NCBI GenBank assembly: GCA_028282885.1
Contig: JANQGX010000008.1
Location: forward strand, 28,472-92,471
Origin: SAR324 cluster bacterium
Lineage (GTDB): Bacteria; SAR324; XYD2-FULL-50-16
Reading direction: 5' to 3'
Length of the DNA: 64,000 bases
This document shows, piece by piece, positions 25,138-34,430 of this stretch. The notes beneath the pieces were generated by a model. That model saw nothing but the letters and a program-made list of their open reading frames with translations. It did not search any database and was not told where the DNA came from. The position numbers and the translations under genes were made by a program. Numbering within the stretch: the first letter of the stretch is position 1; each line of letters opens with the position of its first letter.

Positions 25138-26385
25138 ATGAAAAAGCATTTATTCTCTGTTTTGGTTCTGATACTTACTATCACAACCTTGTCGGTATGG
25201 AGTGCCAGCCAGGCGGAAGCTGGTGATAAATTTGAAGACCGTTTTCAAAAAATGTCCTGGAATGGGATAGTCGCCGAGGCAAAAGGCCAGGACGTTTATT
25301 TTTATATGTGGGGTGGCTCCGATGTGATAAATAACTGGGTGAATGGGTTTTATGCCAGCAGGCTTAAATCCAAATACGGGGTAACAATTGAGATGGTGCC
25401 GATTACCGGCGCTCAGGTTTATGTTAACAAGGTACTCAGTGAAAAACAGGCTGGAAAAAACACGCGGGGTGCAGTCGACCTGATGTGGATTAACGGTGAA
25501 AACTTCAAAACGATGCGGCAGGGGAACCTGCTATTTGGTCCTTATGCTCACAGGTTGCCGAATATGAAGTATCTTGATGCTTCCGATCCCGCATTTCAAT
25601 ATGACTTCGGATATCCTGTCGAGGGATATGAGTCTCCCTATGGGGCCGCTCAAATGGTCATGATTTATGATCAGGCAAGGATTGAAAATCCGCCGACCTC
25701 CATTAAGGCGCTAATTCAATGGATTAAAACAAATCCCGGCAAATTCACCTACCCGGCACCCCCGGATTTTACCGGCTCGGCATTTGTTCGTCATTTTTTC
25801 TACTATGTAGCCGGAGGGCCGAGTTCGCTGATGGGAGCCTTTGACCAGGCCAAATTCGATGAAGTATCGGCCAAGTTTTATAAGTTGATGAACGAGCTTG
25901 AACCCTATCTATGGAGGAAAGGAACGACGTATCCCGAGGATATTACAAAACTGAATGAGCTGTTTGCCAATGGGGAAGTGCTGTTGAACTTTAACTACAG
26001 TCCCGGTGATGCAGCATCTAAAGTGGCTGCAGGCAAGTATCCCGATTCTGTCCGGACCTTCGTTTTTGACGGAGGAACCATCGGCAATATCAATTATCTG
26101 GCGATTCCCTTCAATTCAAGCGCCAAAGCGGCTGCCATGGTTGCCTGTAACGAAATGCTCTCTCCTGAAGTTCAATATTCAATGGCGGCCGTACGTAACA
26201 ACTGGCCCCTGGTGGTGAATGTTGAGAAACTTCCAACCGAGTGGAAAAATAAAGTGAACAATATAAAAAGACACCCGTCGGTTCTGTCCGGTGAAGTTCT
26301 CTCCACACACCAGCTTCCGGAATTGATGGCAGACTGGTTGGTAGCCATAGAAAAAGGGTGGCAGAAAAACGTACTGGAGAAGTAA
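25138..26385 (+). CDS. ABC transporter substrate-binding protein, YnjB-like
   Basis: 415 residues. The signal peptide spans residues 1-29 (hydrophobic LFSVLVLILTITTLSVW, cleavage near SQAEA). The mature part starts with a YnjB-like pattern: VYFYMWGGSDVINNWVNGF, SEKQAGKNTRGAVDLMWING and ENFKTMRQGNLLFGPY. The start at 25138 is set by GGAGGAGAAAG just upstream; an earlier in-frame ATG at 25075 lacks this. It should be the periplasmic receptor for the permeases and ATPase at 27451-30218. The ligand of YnjB-type proteins is not established. Confidence 0.88.
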   Translation: MKKHLFSVLVLILTITTLSVWSASQAEAGDKFEDRFQKMSWNGIVAEAKGQDVYFYMWGGSDVINNWVNGFYASRLKSKYGVTIEMVPITGAQVYVNKVLSEKQAGKNTRGAVDLMWINGENFKTMRQGNLLFGPYAHRLPNMKYLDASDPAFQYDFGYPVEGYESPYGAAQMVMIYDQARIENPPTSIKALIQWIKTNPGKFTYPAPPDFTGSAFVRHFFYYVAGGPSSLMGAFDQAKFDEVSAKFYKLMNELEPYLWRKGTTYPEDITKLNELFANGEVLLNFNYSPGDAASKVAAGKYPDSVRTFVFDGGTIGNINYLAIPFNSSAKAAAMVACNEMLSPEVQYSMAAVRNNWPLVVNVEKLPTEWKNKVNNIKRHPSVLSGEVLSTHQLPELMADWLVAIEKGWQKNVLEK

Positions 26386-26487
26386 AGCCCGATTTGAATA
26401 AGCTTGTTTGCAGGTATAGCGGGATACCGTTGTGCCTGCCTGGATACCGCTCAATCACTTGGATTCAGCGAAATATCAGGAGCATAA

Positions 26488-27438
26488 ATGAAAACAAAAG
26501 TTATATTTGATTGCGATAACACAATGGGCAGACCCACAAGGGACGTGGATGATGGATTGGTCCTGCTGTATCTCCTGGGCCGGGAGGAAGTGGATTTGCT
26601 GGGTATCACGAATACGTTTGGAAACAGCACCCTGAAAGAGGTTGAATTTTACACAAAGAAATTGTTGAAGGAGGTTGGACGGGAAGATATCCCCCGATTC
26701 AGCGGGGAGCCGTTTGCCAACCAGAACGCTTATGTTGCCAGTACCTCCGCCGGTTTGTCGCGATATGAAGATGAGTTTACCGATTATCAGGCTGAAAACA
26801 ACAAGGCTGCTGAATTTTTGGTTGAGGAGGTTAACAAGTACCCCGGTAAAGTAGTCATACTTGCTGCGGGCCCCATGGGAAACCTCTACGAAGCCTCCAG
26901 GAGAGATCCTGGGTTTTTCTCCAAGGTCAAGGAAATTGTGGCCATGGGGGGATATGTTCATGATCTTGTGGTGGGCTGGAAACAGTGCAAGGAACTTAAC
27001 ATGGCCAGCAATCCGAAGGCTGCCGAAGCCATGTTGTATGCTTCCTGCCCGGTAACCGTAATGAACGGTCATGTGTGCCTTCAAGCACCGTTTACTTATG
27101 AAGACCTGGAAAAAGCGGATTTCTGGTCGGAAGACCGTCGTCGCATCGTTTCCGATTGGCTTGATTATATCCATCAAACCTTTGGCGTGGAGTGTTTTTT
27201 TCTCTGGGATCTCGTTCCGGCCGTCTATATCACCAATCCGGAAATTTTTGACCGAAACGAAATCATGATCTATGCCAATGAGGAAAGTTTGAAAACCGGA
27301 ATGCTAAAACCGCATGTCGGACCCGGAAAAGGCACCAACATTAACATGCCTGAAAAAATTCTGGATCCCAAAGCTTTTATGGATATCCTTTTTGCTGCAT
27401 GGAGGAGGGAGTCCATGATCAATGGCGAGAAAAGGTAA
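26488..27438 (+). CDS. Nucleoside hydrolase-family protein, variant active site
   Basis: 316 residues of the inosine/uridine-preferring nucleoside hydrolase fold. The calcium-binding N-terminal motif reads DCDNTMGRPTRDVDDG, with a short insertion compared with the usual DTDPGIDDA. The mid-protein ILAAGPMGNLYEA and ELNMASNPKAAEAM parts are recognisable. The C-terminal HDPLA motif, which carries a catalytic His in many members, is LWDLVPA here. Hydrolysis of an N- or O-riboside-like bond is plausible but not standard nucleoside hydrolysis. It lies between the binding protein and permease genes of the same importer, so it probably acts on the imported compound. Confidence 0.82.
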   Translation: MKTKVIFDCDNTMGRPTRDVDDGLVLLYLLGREEVDLLGITNTFGNSTLKEVEFYTKKLLKEVGREDIPRFSGEPFANQNAYVASTSAGLSRYEDEFTDYQAENNKAAEFLVEEVNKYPGKVVILAAGPMGNLYEASRRDPGFFSKVKEIVAMGGYVHDLVVGWKQCKELNMASNPKAAEAMLYASCPVTVMNGHVCLQAPFTYEDLEKADFWSEDRRRIVSDWLDYIHQTFGVECFFLWDLVPAVYITNPEIFDRNEIMIYANEESLKTGMLKPHVGPGKGTNINMPEKILDPKAFMDILFAAWRRESMINGEKR

Positions 27439-27450
27439 TTTGGAGTTCTC

Positions 27451-28311
27451 ATGTCAAAGCGACTAACCATCACTCTGCTGCTCAGTCCGGCAATACTAAT
27501 CATCGTTACACTTTTTATCGGTGGCTTTTTGTTCGGTCTGTTCCAAAGTTTCGGATATATGCCGATTATCGGGCAACACGATATGAGCCTGGACGCTTAC
27601 AGGAACATGTTTACGGATACAAAGTTCTTTGGATCACTTTTTCTGACGCTGTGGATATCGCTGGCTGCCACGATATTGACCATCATATTTGCCATTATTA
27701 CGGCATTGGCAATGCGGCAGACGTTTAAAGGAAGGCGGATTATCAATTTTCTTTACCAATTTCCCATCACGATACCGCACTTGGTTATCGCGGTCGGGGC
27801 CATGCTGTTGTTCTCACAGAGTGGTATGTTTGCCCGAATTTTTTATGCCCTGGGAATCATCTCTGACCAAAGCCAGTTCCCGATCCTTGTTTATGACAAT
27901 TTGGGAATCGGGATTATTTATGTCTATCTCTGGAAGCAGATTCCCTTTATGGGGCTGATCGTCATATCGATATTGCAATCCGTCGGTAACGATTATGAAG
28001 AGTTGGCCCGATCACTGGGGGCCAACAGGTGGCAAACCTTCAGATATGTTCTTTTACCGTTGATCGTCCCCGGAATCCTGCCGATTTCGATTATCTGTTT
28101 TGCCTACACCTTCGGATCATTTGAGGTTCCTTATCTGTTGGGCAAACCCTTCCCTGCGGTCCTCTCGGTTCTGGCGTACAGACTTTTTGAGGATGTTGAT
28201 TTGAATGCGCGTCCGGAAGCGATGGCAATGGCTGTGTTTATCGCCGTTTTTATCAGTATTCTGGTCATTTTCTATAAAAAACTCATTAAACGGATAACGG
28301 GGAGAACATAG
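27451..28311 (+). CDS. ABC transporter permease 1
   Basis: 286 residues with six hydrophobic segments and the inner-membrane permease EAA loop (YEELARSLGANRWQTFRYVLLPLIVPG). The N-terminal TM segment (ITLLLSPAILIIVTLFIGGF) lacks a cleaved signal. It pairs with the second permease 3 bp downstream. In E. coli ynjC the two permease halves are fused; here they are separate genes. Confidence 0.9.
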   Translation: MSKRLTITLLLSPAILIIVTLFIGGFLFGLFQSFGYMPIIGQHDMSLDAYRNMFTDTKFFGSLFLTLWISLAATILTIIFAIITALAMRQTFKGRRIINFLYQFPITIPHLVIAVGAMLLFSQSGMFARIFYALGIISDQSQFPILVYDNLGIGIIYVYLWKQIPFMGLIVISILQSVGNDYEELARSLGANRWQTFRYVLLPLIVPGILPISIICFAYTFGSFEVPYLLGKPFPAVLSVLAYRLFEDVDLNARPEAMAMAVFIAVFISILVIFYKKLIKRITGRT

Positions 28312-28314
28312 AAC

Positions 28315-29181
28315 ATGAGTCAAAGCGCTGGTTTATCCAAAACTGGGGTAATTAAAAAACAATCCCATAAGCAGCGGCAAAGCAATGTGATGAGAAACAT
28401 AGTCCTATTGGGAATTATAGTGGGGGTGATTCTTCCGATGATTCCCCAGTTACTCTGGTCTTTCAGTTTTCGTTGGTATTTCCCGTCACTGTTACCGACG
28501 GAACTCAGCTCGAGGGCCTGGGTGTATGTTGCAAATCCGAATTCGAAGATACTTGAATCATTCATTGTTAGCCTCATCATTGCCCTGAGTGTAACAGCAA
28601 TCGGAATAGTGGTGGGCGTGCCTGCCGGCAAGGCTCTTGGGATGTACAAATTCAGGGGAAAGGAGTTAATCGAGCTGATTATTCTGGCACCTACCATAGT
28701 TCCCGGTTTGGCAGTGATTATGGGAATTCAGATACTGTTTATCAGATTCGGTCTGTCGGACAATATAGTCGGGGTGATCATTGTCCATCTTCTTCCCTCG
28801 TTGCCCTATATGATTATCAGCATGGCAGGAGTATTTGCCAATTATGATCCTCAGTTCGAAGAACAAGCTCGTTCATTGGGTGCAAATGCAATTAAGACTT
28901 TTTACTATATTACGCTTCCCGTAATATTTCCGGGGATTGTTGTCGGTGCCATGTTCACCTTTCTGATTTCCTGGAGCCAGTACATCTTAACAATTATGGT
29001 GGGGGGCGGCCGTGTTATCACTCTTCCGGTTTTGCTCTTCTCTTTTGCCGGCTCGGGCGACAACGCCATTGCATCGGCATTGAGTATCATTTTTGTTCTT
29101 CCCGCAATTGTAATATTGATCGTTACTTCAAAATACTTATCCGGTAAATCAGGCGGAATGGGAGGCTTTGGAAGCATATGA
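28315..29181 (+). CDS. ABC transporter permease 2
   Basis: 288 residues, six hydrophobic segments, and EAA loop FEEQARSLGANAIKTFYYITLP. The ATG at 28315 follows the first permease stop by 3 bases. Its last codons overlap the ATPase start as ATGA. It is the second half of the channel. Confidence 0.9.
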   Translation: MSQSAGLSKTGVIKKQSHKQRQSNVMRNIVLLGIIVGVILPMIPQLLWSFSFRWYFPSLLPTELSSRAWVYVANPNSKILESFIVSLIIALSVTAIGIVVGVPAGKALGMYKFRGKELIELIILAPTIVPGLAVIMGIQILFIRFGLSDNIVGVIIVHLLPSLPYMIISMAGVFANYDPQFEEQARSLGANAIKTFYYITLPVIFPGIVVGAMFTFLISWSQYILTIMVGGGRVITLPVLLFSFAGSGDNAIASALSIIFVLPAIVILIVTSKYLSGKSGGMGGFGSI

Positions 29182-30218
29182 CAGATGTAAAACTAAGAAA
29201 CCTGGAAAAAGTATACGATGGTGCCAGCGAACCATCAGTCAAAAATCTAAGTCTGGATATCAATGCGGGTGAACTGGTAGCTCTTTTAGGTCCCTCAGGT
29301 TGTGGTAAGACGACCACATTAAAAATGGTAGGAGGGCTCCACGATGTCACCAGCGGTGAAGTTCTTTTCAATGGCGTAAGGGTCAACGACATTAGACCCG
29401 AGAAGCGGGAAGCTGTGATGGTCTATCAGAACTACCTGCTCTTTCCCTATATGACGATTGAGGATAATATAGGTTTCGGTCTGAAGATGCGTCATGTGGA
29501 TAAGAAAGAGATTAAAAAAAGAGTGGGTGAAATGTTAAGCCTGGTCCGATTGGAAGGTTTTGAAACCCGCAAACCGGCACAGCTTTCCGGAGGACAGAAA
29601 CAGCGGATTGCCCTGGCCCGAGCGCTGATTATCAGGCCGAAAATCCTTCTGCTGGACGAACCTCTTTCCAATCTGGATGCCCACTTAAGGGACGAAATGA
29701 GAGAGATGATACTGAAGATTCACAAGAGTTTCGGCGTAACCACAATCTTTGTAACCCATGACCAGGAAGAAGCGGTATTATTGGCTGACCGAATCGCACT
29801 GATGTTTAACGGAGAATTGCATCAATACGGCAGTCCGCAGGAATTCTACGAAAAACCTGTCTCCAAGAAAGTCGCGGCGTTTTTCGGGAATGAGAATTTT
29901 CTTGCGGGTGTAAAAACGGGTGCAACAGTAAAAACTGAAATTGGTGATTTTGATGTGGAGAAATCAGATGTTCCGGATGGCAAGGTGACGATCGTCATAC
30001 GTCCGGAATCCATTGTCCTGGGTGATACCGGCCACAACAGCTTTCAGGCGCCCATAAACCGCAGAATCTATATGGGAACATATACCAGGTATGATGTCCG
30101 GGTGGGGGGAAATGCCTGGAACGTTATCGGTGATCCCAATTATACAGAAGAATATGATGAAGGTCGGAACGCGTCATTTTCTTTACCAAAAGAAAAGATA
30201 TGGATACTGGAAGAGTAA
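29178..30218 (+). CDS. ABC transporter ATP-binding protein
   Basis: 346 residues. Walker A GPSGCGKTT, the LSGGQKQR signature, Walker B ILLLDEPLSNLD, the switch His in FVTHDQEEA, and a C-terminal TOBE-type regulatory domain (residues 240-346). This MalK/PotA-like layout energises the importer. The ATG overlaps the preceding stop by 4 bases. Confidence 0.93.
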   Translation: MTDVKLRNLEKVYDGASEPSVKNLSLDINAGELVALLGPSGCGKTTTLKMVGGLHDVTSGEVLFNGVRVNDIRPEKREAVMVYQNYLLFPYMTIEDNIGFGLKMRHVDKKEIKKRVGEMLSLVRLEGFETRKPAQLSGGQKQRIALARALIIRPKILLLDEPLSNLDAHLRDEMREMILKIHKSFGVTTIFVTHDQEEAVLLADRIALMFNGELHQYGSPQEFYEKPVSKKVAAFFGNENFLAGVKTGATVKTEIGDFDVEKSDVPDGKVTIVIRPESIVLGDTGHNSFQAPINRRIYMGTYTRYDVRVGGNAWNVIGDPNYTEEYDEGRNASFSLPKEKIWILEE

Positions 30219-30223
30219 TCACT

Positions 30224-31621
30224 ATGCGACAATCCGGATTAAAGGTAGGTCTTGCCGGGCTCTATTTCGCCAATTTTGAGGCGCTTAAATATGATATTTA
30301 CGGTCAGGCTGTAACTTCCGTCAAAGAAATCTGCTCATCCCTGGGTTTGGAGAGCGTTTGTTTGGATAAGCCAGTTGGAACCGTTGATGAGGCTGAGCAG
30401 GGAATTAAAGAATTGAATGAAGCCGGTATAGATTTTTTAATTCTACAGGCAAGCTCACTCTGTCTTGGCGATGTTATAAAGCCTTTTGTGGAAGGAAGCT
30501 TTCCAATTGGATTTTGGGCTGTTGAAGAACCAACCTTGAAAGGAGAACTGCAGCTCAATTCCTTTACCGGTTTTAATATGGCGGTTTCCATAGCTCGTCA
30601 CTGCAGTAAAAAAACCGATTATACCTGGTTCTTCGGAAACGGAGATAAACTATTCCGACAGAGATTAGCGAGAACGCTTCGTGCTTTGGATTCTATAAAG
30701 AGGTTGCGCGCCAGTCGTGTGGGGGTAATCGGCGGGACTGTTCCCACCTTTGATAACCTTAGCTATGATTCAGGCGAGATTGCTAAGCGCCTGGGTGTTG
30801 AAATTGTTGAATATGGCATTGATGAGTTCCTGAATGCCGTCGGAAATACCAAACCTGAAGATGCATCGGAGGAAATTCAGGATCTAAAAGAGGCTGCATC
30901 TCAAATAAAAACCGAGCCGATATGGATTGACAAAACAGGCACCCTGTTGAAAAATCTCAAGCATTTCGCCCAGTCTGAAAAACTGGATGCTATGGCCCTA
31001 CGATGCTGGCCTGAATTTCAATCTGTGTTAAATATGGCGCCTTGCGCTGCAGTTGCCCGAATGAATGATTATAAGATTCCGGTTTCCTGTGAAGGAGATG
31101 TTCCTGGTGCGGTCAGTATGTTGATAGGTCGACTGATCAGCGGGAATGCCGTGACCATGAATGACCTGGTTGCCGTTGACCCGGAAAACGATCTCATTCA
31201 AATGTGGCATTGCGGTCCCGGTCCGAAATCCTGGGCTGATGAGAAGGGTTGGATTCTCGATTATCATCATACTCTGAACAGAAGAGTTGCGGAAGGGGAT
31301 CCCAAAACAGGGCTGTCTGCCGATATTTCCTTTAAGAAAATGCCTGTGACAACCTTAAGGCTATCCTCGGCCGGAGACAGTATGTTTGTTATGGAAGGTG
31401 AGGTCGTAGAAGGCCGCCATGCACCGTACCCGGGCAGCGGAGGATGGATGGGAAACCTGACCATTAACGGTGAATCCCTCTCACTGGAAGAATTTATTGA
31501 AACCCTTGCTGTATACGGCCTGGAACACCACTATCCGATGATGATGGGACATCATGAAACCATCTGTCGAGAGATGGCGAATTGGGCCGGATTAACCGTG
31601 AAGAAAAAGCAAGGTTGTTAA
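30224..31621 (+). CDS. L-fucose/L-arabinose isomerase family protein
   Basis: About 465 residues. The N-terminal Rossmann-like part reads LKVGLAGLYFANFEALKYD. Putative metal-binding and catalytic sites are LRCWPEFQ, VSCEGDVPGA, MWHCGPGP and GHHETICREMANW. These match the fucose/arabinose isomerase superfamily, in which Glu, Asp/Glu and His residues hold Mn2+. The frame opens at 30200, but ATG 30224 begins after the ATPase stop and is preferred. It likely isomerises an aldose to a ketose, feeding the epimerase/kinase/aldolase steps (inference from context). Confidence 0.8.
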   Translation: MRQSGLKVGLAGLYFANFEALKYDIYGQAVTSVKEICSSLGLESVCLDKPVGTVDEAEQGIKELNEAGIDFLILQASSLCLGDVIKPFVEGSFPIGFWAVEEPTLKGELQLNSFTGFNMAVSIARHCSKKTDYTWFFGNGDKLFRQRLARTLRALDSIKRLRASRVGVIGGTVPTFDNLSYDSGEIAKRLGVEIVEYGIDEFLNAVGNTKPEDASEEIQDLKEAASQIKTEPIWIDKTGTLLKNLKHFAQSEKLDAMALRCWPEFQSVLNMAPCAAVARMNDYKIPVSCEGDVPGAVSMLIGRLISGNAVTMNDLVAVDPENDLIQMWHCGPGPKSWADEKGWILDYHHTLNRRVAEGDPKTGLSADISFKKMPVTTLRLSSAGDSMFVMEGEVVEGRHAPYPGSGGWMGNLTINGESLSLEEFIETLAVYGLEHHYPMMMGHHETICREMANWAGLTVKKKQGC

Positions 31622-31740
31622 CCGCTCCCAAGCGAACAGGATTCGCTCTGCATTGCAAAGTTAGATATACGGTGTTACGGTGGAGTTTTGAATCAAGCCT
31701 GGCGATCAGCAGACAAATAAACATCAAGATAGGCTACCGT

Positions 31741-32697
31741 ATGGCCAAACTCACTCAAGTAGCAGGATCACCTCCCACGACTTTTCTGGATTTCCCTTCA
31801 ATGGATAGTATTGAAAATTTGAATGCCGATATCGCCGTTCTTGGAATTCCATTCGGGATGCCCTATCAACCATCCGAAATGGCGAATGATCAAAGCCTGG
31901 CACCGGACGCAATCCGTCAATTCAGCACTTATGCCCATGAAACCAGGGAGCATTTTGATTTTGACCTTGGAGGCCCGTTGCTTGACGAACGAGACATCAG
32001 GGTGATTGATTGCGGTAATGTTACAGCGGATTTGTCCGATCCCGCCGAACATTATAGAAGGGCGGAAGCTGTGGCAGGAATGATTCTGGGTGCGGGAACA
32101 ACCCTGATTGCATTGGGCGGTGACCATGGAGTTACAATTCCGGTATTGCAGGCGTTGAAAAACACTGGCAAATCTATCACCCTGGTTCATATAGATGCGC
32201 ATCTGGATTGGCGGAATGAAGTCAATGGCGAAACCCGGGGATATTCCAGCCCGATACGACGCGCATCAGAAATGCCATGGATTTCCGGCATAGTCCAAAT
32301 TGGGATGCGGGGTGTGGGAAGTGCCCGGATTAAGGAAGTCAATGATGCGAAGACCTTTGGCGCGAAAATCATAACCGCATACGAGCTGCATCAAAGAGGC
32401 GTTGAGTCCGTGATTGATGAAATCCCTGACAATACTGATTACTATTTGACCATAGATGCCGACGGACTGGACCCTTCAATCATGCCTGCGGTGATGTCGC
32501 AGACTCCCGGTGGATTGACCTGGATTCAAATCAGGGCTCTTATTCATGGTTTGGTCAACAAAGGACGGGTCCTCGGTATGGATCTGGTCGAGATTGCGCC
32601 CGGTTATGATATCAACAATACCTCCCTTATCCATGCTGAAAGACTGATTTGCAACTTCATCGGTACCTCCGTTCGGGCCGGCTATTATGATCAATAA
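31741..32697 (+). CDS. Ureohydrolase (agmatinase/arginase superfamily), variant
   Basis: 318 residues. All six Mn ligands are present: His129 (GGDHG), Asp152/His154/Asp156 (IDAHLD) and Asp239/Asp241 (TIDADGLDP). Where agmatinases and arginases have the SHG active-site motif, this protein reads YSSPIRRA, so the assisting His is lost. It probably hydrolyses a C-N bond in a guanidino- or amidino-type compound, perhaps not agmatine. The frame opens at 31582, but ATG 31741 starts the homologous part. The 120 bases before it hold no other gene. Confidence 0.85.
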   Translation: MAKLTQVAGSPPTTFLDFPSMDSIENLNADIAVLGIPFGMPYQPSEMANDQSLAPDAIRQFSTYAHETREHFDFDLGGPLLDERDIRVIDCGNVTADLSDPAEHYRRAEAVAGMILGAGTTLIALGGDHGVTIPVLQALKNTGKSITLVHIDAHLDWRNEVNGETRGYSSPIRRASEMPWISGIVQIGMRGVGSARIKEVNDAKTFGAKIITAYELHQRGVESVIDEIPDNTDYYLTIDADGLDPSIMPAVMSQTPGGLTWIQIRALIHGLVNKGRVLGMDLVEIAPGYDINNTSLIHAERLICNFIGTSVRAGYYDQ

Positions 32698-32712
32698 TCA
32701 AAGAATACTCTT

Positions 32713-33372
32713 ATGTCCGCCATGCCCGGTTCCTCGGAATTGAATTTTAACAGAAAACAGATCCACTACCTTGATAGCTTGCCAGATGAGTATTTGAAAC
32801 AAGCAGCGGAGCTCTATTTCAGTTCCCTTCATGAGAAGCTTGTACCTATTCTTGGAAATGATGAAAGGGCGACAAGAGTCGTGGCAGACAGCATTGTCAG
32901 TCAAAAAGGCACGGTTGCCATCTGTGATAATAATCTGGTAGGGATCATAGGTTTCCAGACCAAGGATGGCGGGTTTCTGAATCCAAGTCTGAAATCCATG
33001 ATCAGAGCTTATGGCCTGTTTAACGGCCTATTGCGCCTGGCCGGTTTGGCAGTATTGCATCATCCGACAAATGCTGATGAGATATATATTGATGGTATTG
33101 CTGTGCATCCCGGGATAAGGGGAAACGGAATCGGGACTCATTTGCTTGGATTATTGGAGTCGACGGCATCAAAAAAGGGAATCAAAAGAATCTCGCTTGA
33201 TGTCATCGATACCAATCCCAAGGCGCAGGCGCTTTATGAACGACTGGGTTTTGTCGCAATGAAAACACAGAGTATCCGGCCTCTGAATCTGCTGATCAAG
33301 TTCCCCTTCAGGTCAGTTACCTTTATGGTCAAGGATGTTGGTTCGCAACAAACAAAAATGGAAAGAAAATGA
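32713..33372 (+). CDS. GNAT family N-acetyltransferase
   Basis: 219 residues. The acetyl-CoA-binding core reads IDGIAVHPGIRGNGIGTHLLGLLE (motif A, with the RGNGIG pyrophosphate loop), and motif B is NPKAQALYERLGFVAM. The N-terminal 90 residues have no recognisable family. It starts 15 bp after the ureohydrolase and overlaps the next gene by 4 bases. It may acetylate an amine released by the ureohydrolase, though this is only context. Confidence 0.87.
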   Translation: MSAMPGSSELNFNRKQIHYLDSLPDEYLKQAAELYFSSLHEKLVPILGNDERATRVVADSIVSQKGTVAICDNNLVGIIGFQTKDGGFLNPSLKSMIRAYGLFNGLLRLAGLAVLHHPTNADEIYIDGIAVHPGIRGNGIGTHLLGLLESTASKKGIKRISLDVIDTNPKAQALYERLGFVAMKTQSIRPLNLLIKFPFRSVTFMVKDVGSQQTKMERK

Positions 33373-34070
33373 CGGATGAAAATGTAAATTACAGGGCCTA
33401 TGCGATCTTTATTGTGATTGAAGTGATTTTGATAGTTATCCCGTTGATTGTGCTGGGGGCTGCCATTGGTTGGCCGGGCAGTTTGGACGAACCGGCAAGT
33501 GCGAACCTGGTGGCAATACACCAAAATGCCGGGGCTGTTCAATTCGGGTATTTCGTTTATCTCGTCTATTCGATCCTTATTCTGCCGCTGAGCGTTGTTT
33601 TCTATCGTCTGTTGATCATTGACAATGATCCTTTTGATCCACTTCTACTGACAGCCCTGGGCTTTGGAATAGCTTCGGCAATATCAAGAACCTTTGGTAT
33701 CATCCGCTGGTTTACCGTAATGCCGTACCTGTTTACCGAGCTGCATCATCGTCCGCACAGTGTTTCGATGGTTTATGAGAGTTTCAACCGCTATGCAGGT
33801 TCCGTCGGGGAAATCCTGGGTGTTCAGATGTTTATGGTGAGTTTTATTCTGTTGGTTAGTTTTACAATTATGGTCCGCAAAACCGTCTTTCCCAAATGGG
33901 TTGCCTATAGCGGTGTGATCGCTGCTGCATTTCTGGCGATGGGGATTTTGGAGCTGTTCGGAATTGAAGTCAGCGGGATGCTGCTCACCCTGAGTGGCAC
34001 GATTCTCCATCTCTGGTTATTTGCCATTGCTGTATTTCTGTTTTTTCGAAAATCCCAATCGGCCAAGTGA
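33369..34070 (+). CDS. DUF4386-like membrane protein
   Basis: 233 residues, about six to seven hydrophobic segments, mostly N-terminal TM (YAIFIVIEVILIVIPLIVL) and C-terminal (LHLWLFAIAVFLFF). It resembles the DUF4386 family, which has no established role. The ATG overlaps the GNAT stop (ATGA), which points to a coupled transcript. It ends the carbohydrate locus. Confidence 0.7.
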   Translation: MTDENVNYRAYAIFIVIEVILIVIPLIVLGAAIGWPGSLDEPASANLVAIHQNAGAVQFGYFVYLVYSILILPLSVVFYRLLIIDNDPFDPLLLTALGFGIASAISRTFGIIRWFTVMPYLFTELHHRPHSVSMVYESFNRYAGSVGEILGVQMFMVSFILLVSFTIMVRKTVFPKWVAYSGVIAAAFLAMGILELFGIEVSGMLLTLSGTILHLWLFAIAVFLFFRKSQSAK

Positions 34071-34129
34071 ATCGTGGCTGAACCAATCTACACATCATTA
34101 ATACGACATACCGGTTCTCTCAAATAAAA

Positions 34130-34175
34130 GCAGCGGATGATGGATTATCGAACTCGCCGCTGTCTTCCTCGTTTT
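34130..34175 (+). terminator. Possible terminator after the carbohydrate locus
   Basis: CAGCGG (34130-34135) can pair with CCGCTG (34156-34161) across a 20-nt loop, followed after 8 bases by a T run (34171-34175). The stem is short and the loop long, so this is a weak call. The rest of 34071-34430 shows no gene. Confidence 0.35.
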
Positions 34176-34430
34176 TATCAAATCCCTGGGCAGGTCTGTC
34201 TTGTGGTCCGGTTCGACTGGAAAATCAAAGCCATCTTATTCATGATTAAGGATTCCGGGCTTGACGAGATGAAGGAATTGAACGTGTAATAAAGCTCGGG
34301 CGGTCAAAAATCACATTATATTTACAGATTATTACATTTCCTGCAGGTATCCGTTTTGATACATAATAGAAAAACAGCGGTCTTGCTCGGCCCCTGTTTT
34401 TAACAACACACTGATATGAGAGAGATAACA

